This document shows positions 1 through 5,513 of a DNA stretch of 10,166 nucleotides, in pieces. The stretch lies in assembly GCA_002386065.1 (NCBI GenBank), contig DGES01000085.1, positions 1 to 10,166 on the forward strand. The letters are read 5' to 3'. The notes below the pieces were generated by a model. The model worked only from the letters and a program-made list of their open reading frames with translations, was not told the origin of the DNA and did no database searches. Position 1 is the first letter of the stretch. Each line of letters opens with the position of its first letter. The DNA comes from Firmicutes bacterium UBA3920 (lineage in GTDB: Bacteria; Bacillota; Clostridia; Caldicoprobacterales; Xylanivirgaceae). The translations under genes were made by a program, and so were the position numbers.

Positions 1-34
1 ATATAAGATTTTAAGGCCCAGATTGTAATGTCCC

Positions 35-71
35 ATAAAAAAGCCTGCAATCAAGTATTCTGTATGCAGGC
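35..71 (-). terminator. Rho-independent terminator of the CNNM-type gene
   Basis: Read on the minus strand, GCCTGCA (71-65) and TGCAGGC (49-43) form a perfect 7-bp GC-rich stem with a 15-nt loop. A run of six T follows (42-37). It lies about 20 nt past the stop of the CNNM/CorC gene, so it very probably ends that transcript. The remaining bases 1-34 show nothing recognisable. Confidence 0.85.
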
Positions 72-91
72 CTAATTTTATATTATATTTA

Positions 92-1393
92 CTACACTTT
101 GCATACTTTAACTTTCGCAATCCTTTTCTCCTCTACTTCTTCCACTTTAAATATCAGTCCGTTATACTCTATCTCCGGTTGCTCTCCTTCTTGTGGAATC
201 ATACCTAACTGACCTATGATAAAACCGCTTAAAGTTTCATATTCATCTACTGGCAATTTGACATCAAAGAAATCTCCTACCACCTCAAGATTAACCGTTC
301 CATTAATGATAAAAGTGTTTTCATCTTGCTTCTCAAAATTTTTTTCTTCTTCATCATATTCATCTAATATATTCCCAACTATCTCTTCTATGAGATCCTC
401 CATAGTCACAATTCCAGCAGTTCCTCCATATTCATCTATTATGATGGCCATATGAACCTTATTTCTTTGTAATTCCCTAAAAAGTTCATCTGTCTTTTTG
501 GATGAAGGTACATAATATGGCGGTCTAATAAGATCTCTTACTTCAAAATTAGTTCCTCTTATTTTGTCAATATCAATATGCTTTATAATATCCTTGGCAT
601 GTAGTATTCCTACTATATTATCTATTCCCTCTTCATATACAGGAAATCTGGTAAACCCTTCCTTATTAATGAGCTCAACTATATCGGCTAAACTAGCTTC
701 AATTGGGATTGCTACTATATCCGTTCTATGTGTCATAATGTCAGTAACAGTTTTATCGTCAAATTCAAATATATTATTGAGCATTTCTTTTTCAATATAA
801 TCTATAGTTCCTTTTTCCTCTCCCATGTCTATCATCATGCGTATTTCTTCCTCTGTAATTATATCATCTTCTTCATATGGATCTATCCCGAATAGTTTAA
901 CAAAAAAATTAGTAGACAAGCTAAGCAGTTTAACAAAGGGAGATGTTATAATAAACAATGAACTAATAGGTCCTACAACAAATTCTGCAATAGCTTCTGC
1001 TTTTTTCATCGCAATCCTTTTGGGCACTAATTCTCCAAACACTAAAGTTATATAAGACAATATAAGAGTAATAAATATCACAGAGATATTTCTAAGCCAA
1101 ACTTCAGAAATTGTTATCCCGGTTGATTTAATTAAATAAACAAGTTTTTCTGCAAAGGTATCTGCTGCAAAAGCACTTGCCAAAAAACCTGCCAGTGTAA
1201 TACCAATTTGAATTGTTGCAAGAAATTTACTTGGCTCTTTTAATAGATTGTTTATTTGAATAGCTTTTTTATCTCCTTCTTCTGCCATAGCCTTGATTTT
1301 ATTATCATTTAGTGAAATTAAGGCTATTTCGGAGGCTGCAAAGAAACCGTTTAACATTATAAGTATAAATAAAACCAAAATCTCGGTAAACAA
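92..1393 (-). CDS. CNNM/CorC-family membrane protein (hemolysin C / TlyC / MpfA-like)
   Basis: The 433-residue product has the full family architecture. An N-terminal DUF21 membrane domain has four hydrophobic segments (about residues 1-28, 57-80, 102-122, 138-168) and the conserved GELVPKRIAM stretch at the end of helix 3. A CBS pair follows (about 218-270 and 288-342, with EGFTRFPVYEE and HMAIIIDEYGGTAGIVTMEDLIEEIVG), then a C-terminal CorC_HlyC domain (about 352-430). Family members bind Mg-ATP in the CBS pair; characterised relatives (MpfA of Staphylococcus aureus, YhdP/YugS of Bacillus, animal CNNMs) are tied to Mg2+ export or tolerance. The hemolysin name is historical. The start is a TTG at 1393, preceded by GGAGG about 10 nt upstream; no ATG near the start fits the first helix. 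The gene stands alone, with a terminator behind it and an unusual leader ORF in front. Family is sure; the transported ion is inferred. Confidence 0.95.
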   Translation of the reverse strand: MFTEILVLFILIMLNGFFAASEIALISLNDNKIKAMAEEGDKKAIQINNLLKEPSKFLATIQIGITLAGFLASAFAADTFAEKLVYLIKSTGITISEVWLRNISVIFITLILSYITLVFGELVPKRIAMKKAEAIAEFVVGPISSLFIITSPFVKLLSLSTNFFVKLFGIDPYEEDDIITEEEIRMMIDMGEEKGTIDYIEKEMLNNIFEFDDKTVTDIMTHRTDIVAIPIEASLADIVELINKEGFTRFPVYEEGIDNIVGILHAKDIIKHIDIDKIRGTNFEVRDLIRPPYYVPSSKKTDELFRELQRNKVHMAIIIDEYGGTAGIVTMEDLIEEIVGNILDEYDEEEKNFEKQDENTFIINGTVNLEVVGDFFDVKLPVDEYETLSGFIIGQLGMIPQEGEQPEIEYNGLIFKVEEVEEKRIAKVKVCKV

Positions 1394-1458
1394 TTAATCT
1401 CTTCCTCCATTTTAAAGAATATTAAAAATAAATAAAAAAGACATAACGAAACCCCTAA

Positions 1459-1475
1459 GCATGGCTCCTTCATGC
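1459..1475 (-). promoter_or_regulatory. Leader hairpin spanning the stop codon of the leader ORF
   Basis: In the leader of the CNNM gene, GCATG (1475-1471) pairs with CATGC (1463-1459), extendable by one G-U pair. The 7-nt loop AAGGAGC contains a Shine-Dalgarno-like AAGGAG and the A of the leader ORF's TGA stop. A ribosome reaching that stop would open the stem. The T-rich tract lies about 18 nt further on, so this is not a canonical intrinsic terminator. Function is inferred and weakly supported. Confidence 0.3.
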
Positions 1476-1568
1476 CCTCATATAATAACCGATATTTTGG
1501 CTCCCATTTTTTTTAAATGATAACCATATGATATACATATTTCGCCAATCTCCAGAGTCATCATCCAT
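1470..1568 (-). CDS. Candidate 32-residue leader peptide upstream of the CNNM gene
   Basis: A 32-codon ORF begins with ATG at 1568 and ends with TGA at 1470-1472. It has a textbook ribosome binding site GGAGGTG (1583-1577) at 8-nt spacing, stronger than that of the downstream TTG-started gene 76 nt away. The peptide starts MDDDSGDW, has an aromatic/aliphatic middle (MYIIWLSF), then a basic patch (KKNG) and ends NIGYYMRA. Acidic runs just after the start are known in enterobacteria to destabilise ribosomes at low Mg2+ (the mgtL-type leader mechanism). A leader peptide ahead of a putative Mg2+ transporter would fit that idea. Seen: ORF, ribosome binding site, acidic start and position. Inferred: translation and any sensing role. 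It could also be an independent small protein or chance. Confidence 0.5.
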   Translation of the reverse strand: MDDDSGDWRNMYIIWLSFKKNGSQNIGYYMRA

Positions 1569-1603
1569 TAATACGTCACCTCCATAAGTTAATGATTTTA
1601 CAT

Positions 1604-1644
1604 ATTCTAGCATAAGTTTATCATGTAAACATCCTTACTGTCAA
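1604..1644 (-). promoter_or_regulatory. Probable promoter of the leader ORF / CNNM gene
   Basis: On the minus strand there is a perfect -35 box TTGACA (1644-1639), followed after 18 nt by a poor -10 TAAACT (1620-1615). Closer to the leader is an extended -10, TGC-TAGAAT (TAGAAT at 1609-1604), without a good -35 at standard distance. Either would start transcription some 25-45 nt before the leader ATG. Which one is used cannot be settled from sequence. Confidence 0.4.
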
Positions 1645-1853
1645 CACTTGACGCTTCTTTAGTTTCTGTATTTTTTCTGAATCATAGATAAATCAATGAC
1701 TATAGCGTTTAATATGTAAACAACAAAAAATGCTATAAGTCACTATGCTTCATAGGCTTTGTGTAAATGTGTTTTTTTGTGGAAGCTCAAAGCTTTATTA
1801 AAGGTTGTTATATCTTTTTTGTTGTTACGGGTTATAAAGTAGCAATGGAAAAA

Positions 1854-1963
1854 ATACCTGTTTTGCGCTTTGTTACTATGTATGAATAGACAAAGACTCT
1901 GCAAGGATTGGCAAATTATTTACTTGCAATTCTTACAGAGTCTTTGGTAAGGGTTTATTTGCA
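1854..1963 (+). repeat. Dispersed hairpin repeat, copy 1
   Basis: This copy starts ATACCTGTTTT and runs into a long hairpin. CAAAGACTCTG (1891-1901) pairs perfectly with CAGAGTCTTTG (1936-1946). The stem continues inward as CAAGGATTG against CAATTCTTA with one mismatch and one G-U, leaving a 16-nt loop. A tail GGTAAGGGTTTATTTGCA follows. Copy 2 at 3647-3753 keeps the leading motif, the hairpin and the tail in the same orientation. It is non-coding and resembles a small non-autonomous element or a folded intergenic repeat. No transposase or target-site duplication was recognised. Confidence 0.65.
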
Positions 1964-1980
1964 GTGGTAAGGGTTTATTT
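1946..1980 (+). repeat. 15-bp direct duplication GGTAAGGGTTTATTT
   Basis: The 15-mer occurs at 1946-1960 and again, unchanged, at 1966-1980, separated by GCAGT. It lies at the end of repeat copy 1. Copy 2 has a single diverged version of this tail, so this is a local slippage-type duplication specific to copy 1. Confidence 0.8.
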
Positions 1981-2191
1981 ACTGATAACATAGTTAGTAA
2001 TATAGGGTGAAAGAGTATATGGATTAAGAGTGACAATTTGTATGTTATAGAGGTAAAATAAGGAAACTGGGGATTTATGGCATTGTAGATAGTGGCTTTA
2101 GCATGAATAAAAGATGCAGAAAGAGGTATTTGTATATAATTGTAGAACATAGAAAGAGTAATGCAAAGGCTAAATTAATGGAGGTGCTAAG

Positions 2192-2489
2192 ATGCATTGC
2201 GAGAAGTGTGGCAAAAAGATTCCAAAAAACACTATCTTTGTATAGAAGAAAATTTATTCTCTTTATCCCTTGGGCATTTGATGAGGTATTAGATGATATT
2301 TTTTATTTAATTTCCGAATTTAAAGATGAAGAAATAGATGAGTTATTATTTATTTATGAGTCTCCTCAAAAAAGAAATTTGATAGAATTTCAGCCCTCTA
2401 GTTTTATAAAAGTCTGTAATAAATATAATCCCCACCAATCAAAGCCCATATTAAAAGGATTATGTGAAAGAAGTAAAAGAATCTTATAA
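2192..2489 (+). pseudogene. Decayed gene with N-terminal zinc-ribbon start
   Basis: A strong ribosome binding site GGAGGTG (2180-2186) precedes ATG 2192, which opens MHCEKCGKKIPKN, a typical CxxC start of zinc-ribbon proteins. The frame stops at TAG 2243-2245 after 17 residues. A neighbouring frame continues C-I-E-E-N-L just past that point, as if one base were lost. A third frame, open from about 2247 to the stop at 2489, reads like coding sequence (FDEVLDDIFYLISEF, then acidic DEEIDELL, later a C-terminal KGLCERSKRIL). The 128-codon open frame starting at 2103 covers this last part, but its first third lacks a ribosome binding site and looks fortuitous. The best reading is one small protein gene broken by two frameshifts. 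The protein's function is not recognisable beyond the metal-binding start. Confidence 0.45.
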
Positions 2490-2576
2490 AAGTGAGAAGT
2501 GGATTTTTGTTGAAGGCTTATCTTGCATACCAGAAATTTAAAAAACAGGACTATTTGTATAGTTAAATCTAGTTGA

Positions 2577-2702
2577 ACAATAAATTTTGTAGTAAGCGGT
2601 GTATCTGACCTGTCAAGATGTGAACTAAAGAAGCCATCTACTATTGACATAGCTGAAAGAGAGATGTTTCTACTTGTGGGTAAATTTGGGGAGGTTAGCT
2701 AA
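2577..2702 (+). pseudogene. Fragment of an unrecognised coding sequence
   Basis: A 41-codon stretch between an in-frame TGA and a TAA at 2700-2702 has a protein-like composition (LKKPSTIDIAEREMFLLVG, then KFGEVS). It has no start codon with a ribosome binding site. A short open piece in another frame just upstream (from the GTG at about 2492, through LLKAYLAYQKFKKQD) could belong to the same broken gene. No family is recognised. It may be the end of the broken gene beginning at 2192 or a separate remnant. Confidence 0.3.
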
Positions 2703-2743
2703 TCTTTAGTCTATGAATCTAGAATAGAAGAAAGGAGAAGAAT

Positions 2744-3151
2744 ATGAGAAAGATGAGTAAGGCAACAAATTTAATACTCCTAGGTCTATTACTACTTACA
2801 ATACTGGCAGCACATACAATACTCAATTCAGAGTATCTGTTTGGTTGGTTAGTACATAGGTGGTACCGTCCTCTTTTATTTGTTTTTGCACCATTTTTTA
2901 TTTTAGTAATTACAAAGAAAAGGGTTTTGGCGTCATTATGGGCTTTAGGCTCAATTTGTGGTTTATTTCTTGGCAATTATTTAGGTGAATTTATCCGGCA
3001 AAGAAACATAGCTAAAATTACTGCTGATATGGGTGCCGAGCAAATCCATAGATTACACCATCATCCTGGAGTAGAGATTTGGCTAGGAACCTTAATGGTA
3101 TTTGTGATAATAGGAGTTGCCCTCACATATAGAACGAGAAAGCGCTCTTAG
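2744..3151 (+). CDS. Small four-helix membrane protein of unknown function
   Basis: The 135-residue product begins at ATG 2744 behind AAAGGAG (2731-2737, 6-nt spacing); a second ATG three codons in is less well placed. Hydrophobic segments lie at about residues 8-27, 42-57, 62-80 and 112-129, with short basic ends (MRKMSK and RTRKRS), indicating an integral inner-membrane protein. The loop before the last helix carries the histidine cluster HRLHHHPGVEIW (about residues 102-113). Clustered histidines can bind metal or haem, but this is only suggestive. No family could be named. It is the only intact-looking gene between repeat copies 1 and 2 and is flanked by gene fragments. Its ribosome binding site and uninterrupted frame argue that it is still expressed. 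No convincing promoter or terminator was found. Confidence 0.8.
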   Translation: MRKMSKATNLILLGLLLLTILAAHTILNSEYLFGWLVHRWYRPLLFVFAPFFILVITKKRVLASLWALGSICGLFLGNYLGEFIRQRNIAKITADMGAEQIHRLHHHPGVEIWLGTLMVFVIIGVALTYRTRKRS

Positions 3152-3167
3152 GGTTAAATAGCCATAT

Positions 3168-3269
3168 CTACAAACTATCTATAAAATCTTTAGCCTCTCT
3201 CAAATCCATTACCGTTATAACGTTTAGTCTTTTTATAGCCTGAACGTTATTTCCCTCTGCAGTAAAAGG
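3168..3269 (-). pseudogene. C-terminal remnant of an unidentified protein
   Basis: Thirty-three codons on the minus strand read FTAEGNNVQAIKRL, then NVITVMDLREAKDFIDSL and a TAG stop at 3168-3170. The composition is clearly protein-like (amphipathic, helix-ending). A TAA lies immediately upstream in frame, and there is no start codon or ribosome binding site. It converges on the end of the 135-residue membrane protein gene, 16 bp away. It looks like the surviving tail of a gene lost by deletion or recombination. The family is not recognised. Confidence 0.35.
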
Positions 3270-3433
3270 TTATTTATGGTGCGTGATTCTATCCAATTTT
3301 AGGGTGAACAGGATTAAGACAAAACCATTGATACATATTTGTTCTTAAGTAATATAGTTAATAATCGAGAAAAGACTGGCAGAGGAGCCAGGAAAGACAT
3401 TGAGTAAAGGGTAGAGTAGAAGAGAGAAGTTAG

Positions 3434-3507
3434 TAGTTTACAACAAGCTAGTACAAGCGATAGGGCGTGGTATGGGCATATGGAGGGGCATAGCTTGTAG
3501 CAAACTA
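3434..3507. repeat. Imperfect 17-bp inverted repeat
   Basis: TAGTTTACAACAAGCTA (3434-3450) and TAGCTTGTAGCAAACTA (3491-3507) are reverse complements except at two positions. They enclose a 40-nt G-rich spacer. The pair could fold as a cruciform or RNA stem, or be the ends of a tiny element. No coding sequence is associated. Confidence 0.65.
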
Positions 3508-3537
3508 TAAGCATGTGACGGATTTAGATACGATAAA

Positions 3538-3600
3538 GAAATGGACATGCCTATAAAAGCCTATAAAGCTTTATAATAGACTTTGGGACTTGTCCATTTC
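3538..3600. repeat. 63-bp imperfect palindrome
   Basis: GAAATGGACA (3538-3547) and TGTCCATTTC (3591-3600) are exact reverse complements. The centre is itself near-palindromic (AAGCCTATAAAG against CTTTATAATAGACTT). It could be a bidirectional terminator, but neither end has a clean T tract and neither neighbour ends close by. It is 84 bp upstream of the hairpin of repeat copy 2. Confidence 0.65.
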
Positions 3601-3646
3601 ATCCTTTTAAATAGAATAATTGCTTTACCTTTAAACCTTGGAGCTA

Positions 3647-3753
3647 ATACCTGTTTTATGGTTAATTACTGCCTATGAAAAAACAAAGGCTCTGCAAGAA
3701 TTGTGAAATTTACTTGCAATTCCTACAGAGTCTATGGTAAATGTTTATTTGCA
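3647..3753 (+). repeat. Dispersed hairpin repeat, copy 2
   Basis: This copy has the same layout as copy 1: ATACCTGTTTT, then GCCTATGAAAAAACAAAG, then a hairpin. In the hairpin CAAAGGCTCTGCAAGAATTG (3684-3703) is opposed to CAATTCCTACAGAGTCTATG (3717-3736). A tail ending GTTTATTTGCA follows. Relative to copy 1 the stem has kept most pairs, including an A-T to G-U change, while the leading segment has drifted. Confidence 0.65.
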
Positions 3754-3825
3754 TGTAACAACTATTGTACCTATAATTTTATATTTTACATATTAAAAAA
3801 GTAAGTGATTTTACGTTTAAAAGAA

Positions 3826-4506
3826 TTACGACCTTAAGGAATTTAAGTTTTTCAAAAAGGCTTCGCGTAACTCTTCTTCATCGTATAGTTGTAATGTAAA
3901 CCAATTTATTGATTTCTCAGTTTCATTATCATGATCTATCCTAACCGTACAACTATCATCATCTATAGATACTATTTTAGCTTCCCTGGTTATGACTTCT
4001 TCTCCTTCGGTATTTAAAATAGTATAAAAGCCACCTTGCCCATTTTCTCTTATTTCCCTAGCATATAAGTAACGGCATTTATCATCATCAAATTTAACTA
4101 CGTCTAGTTCATAATACTCATCAGAAATATCTATAAAAGTACCATTTTTTATCATCATTAATTTATATCTGTCTTCGGAAATTTTTATACGTATAACAGG
4201 GTGTCCTTTGTCTGTTGAAGCAATATAATCCCACCATTCACAATCTATATTAAAAGGAATCTCCTCCCCTTCACAGACTACAATAGGTTCTATTTCTGCA
4301 TCACTTATTATTGCAAAGTTCCCTTCTTCTTCCTTGATTACATTATTGTATTTGTATAAATTAGTATCAAATACAAATACGTTTCTCATATTTGGCAACT
4401 TTTCAATTATGTCAAGTGAACCATCTTTTTTGATGAGGATAATTTCATTTTTTTTCAATCCCGATGTAATTTGGAGCCCTATATACAAAATCCACAGATT
4501 CATCAT
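3826..4506 (-). CDS. 3' portion of frameshifted lipoprotein
   Basis: This open frame (226 codons from a nominal ATG at 4506) is best read as the continuation of the lipoprotein gene that begins at 5320. The nominal start has no ribosome binding site; the sequence before it is GAT-rich coding DNA of the upstream frame. Its first 19 residues are an out-of-frame reading of the other half. Joining the two frames at the A8 tract (4448-4455) by removing one A gives the smooth sequence NYIGIEKNEIILIKKDG. The remaining roughly 207 residues are acidic and beta-rich (KKDGSLDIIEKL, FAIISDAEIEPIV, NGTFIDISDEYYELDVV, FYTILNTEGEEVITREAKIVSIDDD). They resemble degenerate G-rich beta-propeller or WG-type repeats and end in a charged helix. 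No enzyme motif is visible. Confidence 0.6.
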   Translation of the reverse strand: MMNLWILYIGLQITSGLKKNEIILIKKDGSLDIIEKLPNMRNVFVFDTNLYKYNNVIKEEEGNFAIISDAEIEPIVVCEGEEIPFNIDCEWWDYIASTDKGHPVIRIKISEDRYKLMMIKNGTFIDISDEYYELDVVKFDDDKCRYLYAREIRENGQGGFYTILNTEGEEVITREAKIVSIDDDSCTVRIDHDNETEKSINWFTLQLYDEEELREAFLKNLNSLRS

Positions 4507-5320
4507 CTATATCATCATCCATGTCATCATCCATGAGATTTAAATCTTTAATATTGAAATCCAATTCAATGACATCACCTTCATATGTTATAATTTTATC
4601 GCCATGGGAGAAAAATTCAGATGAAAAATAAATACCTTCAGAAGGAAATATAGATTCCTTCGATAGGTCTTGTGCCTCTAATTCTGCAGAAGATATAGGC
4701 AGTTCCAACAAAGTCTTACCCTGATTATTAATTATAGATAGCTTGTATCCAATACTCCCGTAATCATCGAATTGTTCTTGGAAAACTGCATAAAAACTAT
4801 CATAAAAACTTAATATATCAGTAGCTTGTTCAACAAGCCAATTCCCATCGATATCAAGTATTCCTTTCATAGAGACTAAATCCGACTCTCCAGGGCATTC
4901 GCTTTTTCGTTCTATTTCAACAATACTTTGTCCAGCATCGTTAAATTTGTGCATTTGGAAAATTTCATCATCATAAACATTTAAAATGTTTCCCTCAGAG
5001 TCTACTCGATAATAAGTAGCATAGATTGTTCCATCCAAATCATAGTTTTCTTCAAATATAAATGTTCCATCATTGTTCACACGTCCATTATAATCTTCTT
5101 CTATTATTACTCTATTGTCTTCTTGGTTTAGTTTAGATGTCTTTTTGTCTATTTCTTCTTCATTTGTTTCCTCTTCATGAGTAATGTCATCACTAACTTC
5201 AATTTCATCTTTGTTGAGTGTTTTATTTGCTTTATCATGGGTTTTTTCATTTGTACACCCCACTAAAAGAATTGCAAGTGCTAGTATTAATATTATTCCT
5301 GTTTGTGATCTTTTAATCAT
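4445..5320 (-). CDS. Acidic secreted lipoprotein, 5' portion (frame ends at A8 tract)
   Basis: The ATG at 5320 follows GGAAGGAG (5340-5333). Residues 1-22 form a lipoprotein signal: basic start (MIKRSQ), hydrophobic core, and lipobox LVGC with the lipidated cysteine at residue 22, predicting anchorage to the outer face of the membrane. An Asp/Glu/Lys-rich linker (about 23-75) follows. Then come beta-rich segments with repeated aromatic-x-x-D/N-x-G patterns (NGRVNNDGTFIFEENYDLDG, YYRVDSEGNILNVYDDE, GILDIDGNWLVEQ), reminiscent of WG-like or propeller repeats; the family is not certain. An acidic run (DDDMDDDIDDE) precedes the premature TGA at 4445-4447, directly after an A8 run. Skipping one A extends the protein to about 497 residues. 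The gene may be full-length (sequencing error), phase-variable, or a recent pseudogene. Confidence 0.75.
   Translation of the reverse strand: MIKRSQTGIILILALAILLVGCTNEKTHDKANKTLNKDEIEVSDDITHEEETNEEEIDKKTSKLNQEDNRVIIEEDYNGRVNNDGTFIFEENYDLDGTIYATYYRVDSEGNILNVYDDEIFQMHKFNDAGQSIVEIERKSECPGESDLVSMKGILDIDGNWLVEQATDILSFYDSFYAVFQEQFDDYGSIGYKLSIINNQGKTLLELPISSAELEAQDLSKESIFPSEGIYFSSEFFSHGDKIITYEGDVIELDFNIKDLNLMDDDMDDDIDDESVDFVYRAPNYIGIEKK
4448..4455 (-). other. A8 homopolymer at the lipoprotein frame break
   Basis: On the coding strand the tract is G-AAAAAAAA-TGA. With eight A the frame ends at the TGA. With seven the codons run GAA AAA AAT GAA ATT, and the open frame continues to 3826. Such tracts are typical sites of replication slippage, transcriptional slippage and assembly error. 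Confidence 0.8.
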
Positions 5321-5513
5321 TTAATTAAATTTCTCCTTCCATTATGTAAGTTTTATGTAAATTTGTTCTTGCTTTGCTGGGTTTAGAATAATAGGAATCG
5401 TAAGAGGAAGAATATTAAGCGCAGGGCCTATGGATACCGGAATTCAGAGCTGTTGCACCCTTGTCTCTTATACCTATTTTCCGGTTGATTATTGCCTATG
5501 AAAAAGCAAATTA
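5321..5513. other. recR-lipoprotein intergenic region
   Basis: It holds the lipoprotein ribosome binding site (5331-5340) at the left and a truncated copy of the dispersed repeat at the right, abutting the end of recR. Between them no coding sequence, promoter or clear terminator could be recognised. The dnaX-ybaB-recR operon therefore has no obvious terminator and could read into the lipoprotein gene. Confidence 0.45.
5470..5510 (+). repeat. Dispersed hairpin repeat, truncated copy 3
   Basis: These 41 bp match the leading segment of copy 2 at 35 positions without gaps (ATACCTATTTT, GGTTGATTATTGCCTATG, AAAAAGCAAA). The match ends 3 bp before the recR stop codon, and the hairpin half is missing. 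Either recR's end marks the boundary of an ancient insertion, or the right half was deleted. Confidence 0.6.

Larger units (their letters stand above)
1645..2191. other. Gene-free stretch with inverted repeats and repeat copy 1
   Basis: No convincing coding sequence is present. It holds an imperfect inverted repeat at about 1698-1741 (GACTATAGCGTTT against AATGCTATAAGTC, one bulge and one G-U), the first copy of the dispersed hairpin repeat (1854-1963), and a 15-bp direct duplication. About 120 bp of plain AT-rich sequence then leads to the ribosome binding site at 2180-2186. Confidence 0.6.
3152..3825. other. Gene-poor stretch: gene fragment, three inverted repeats, repeat copy 2
   Basis: Between the small membrane protein and the lipoprotein lie a minus-strand C-terminal gene fragment (3168-3269), an imperfect 17-bp inverted repeat (3434-3507), a second hairpin (3538-3600) and the second copy of the dispersed hairpin repeat (3647-3753). 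The open frame on the minus strand at 3314-3514 is rich in Cys, Leu and Ser with no ribosome binding site, and is not credited. Confidence 0.6.

Noticed and set aside
1400..1600. Mg2+ riboswitch (M-box) or yybP-ykoY riboswitch upstream of the CNNM gene
   Set aside because: A CNNM gene leader invites this, but the conserved M-box blocks and the yybP-ykoY core could not be found on the coding strand. The leader ORF explains the sequence better.
1920..2150. 76-codon minus-strand frame over repeat copy 1
   Set aside because: It has no ribosome binding site and its composition follows the repeat hairpin. Nothing in it is protein-family-like.
2103..2191. N-terminal third of the 128-codon plus-strand frame
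   Set aside because: ATG 2103 has no Shine-Dalgarno sequence, and the strong site at 2180-2186 serves ATG 2192 in another frame.
2390..2976. Minus-strand frames opposite the zinc-ribbon remnant and the membrane protein gene
   Set aside because: They are antisense shadows of better-supported plus-strand coding sequence and lack ribosome binding sites.
3314..3514. 66-codon minus-strand frame rich in Cys, Leu and Ser
   Set aside because: It has no ribosome binding site, spans the 17-bp inverted repeat and shows no domain pattern.
1854..5510. CRISPR array or IS elements from the three repeats
   Set aside because: The copies are too long, too far apart and too diverged for CRISPR. No transposase, terminal inverted repeats or target duplications were seen.
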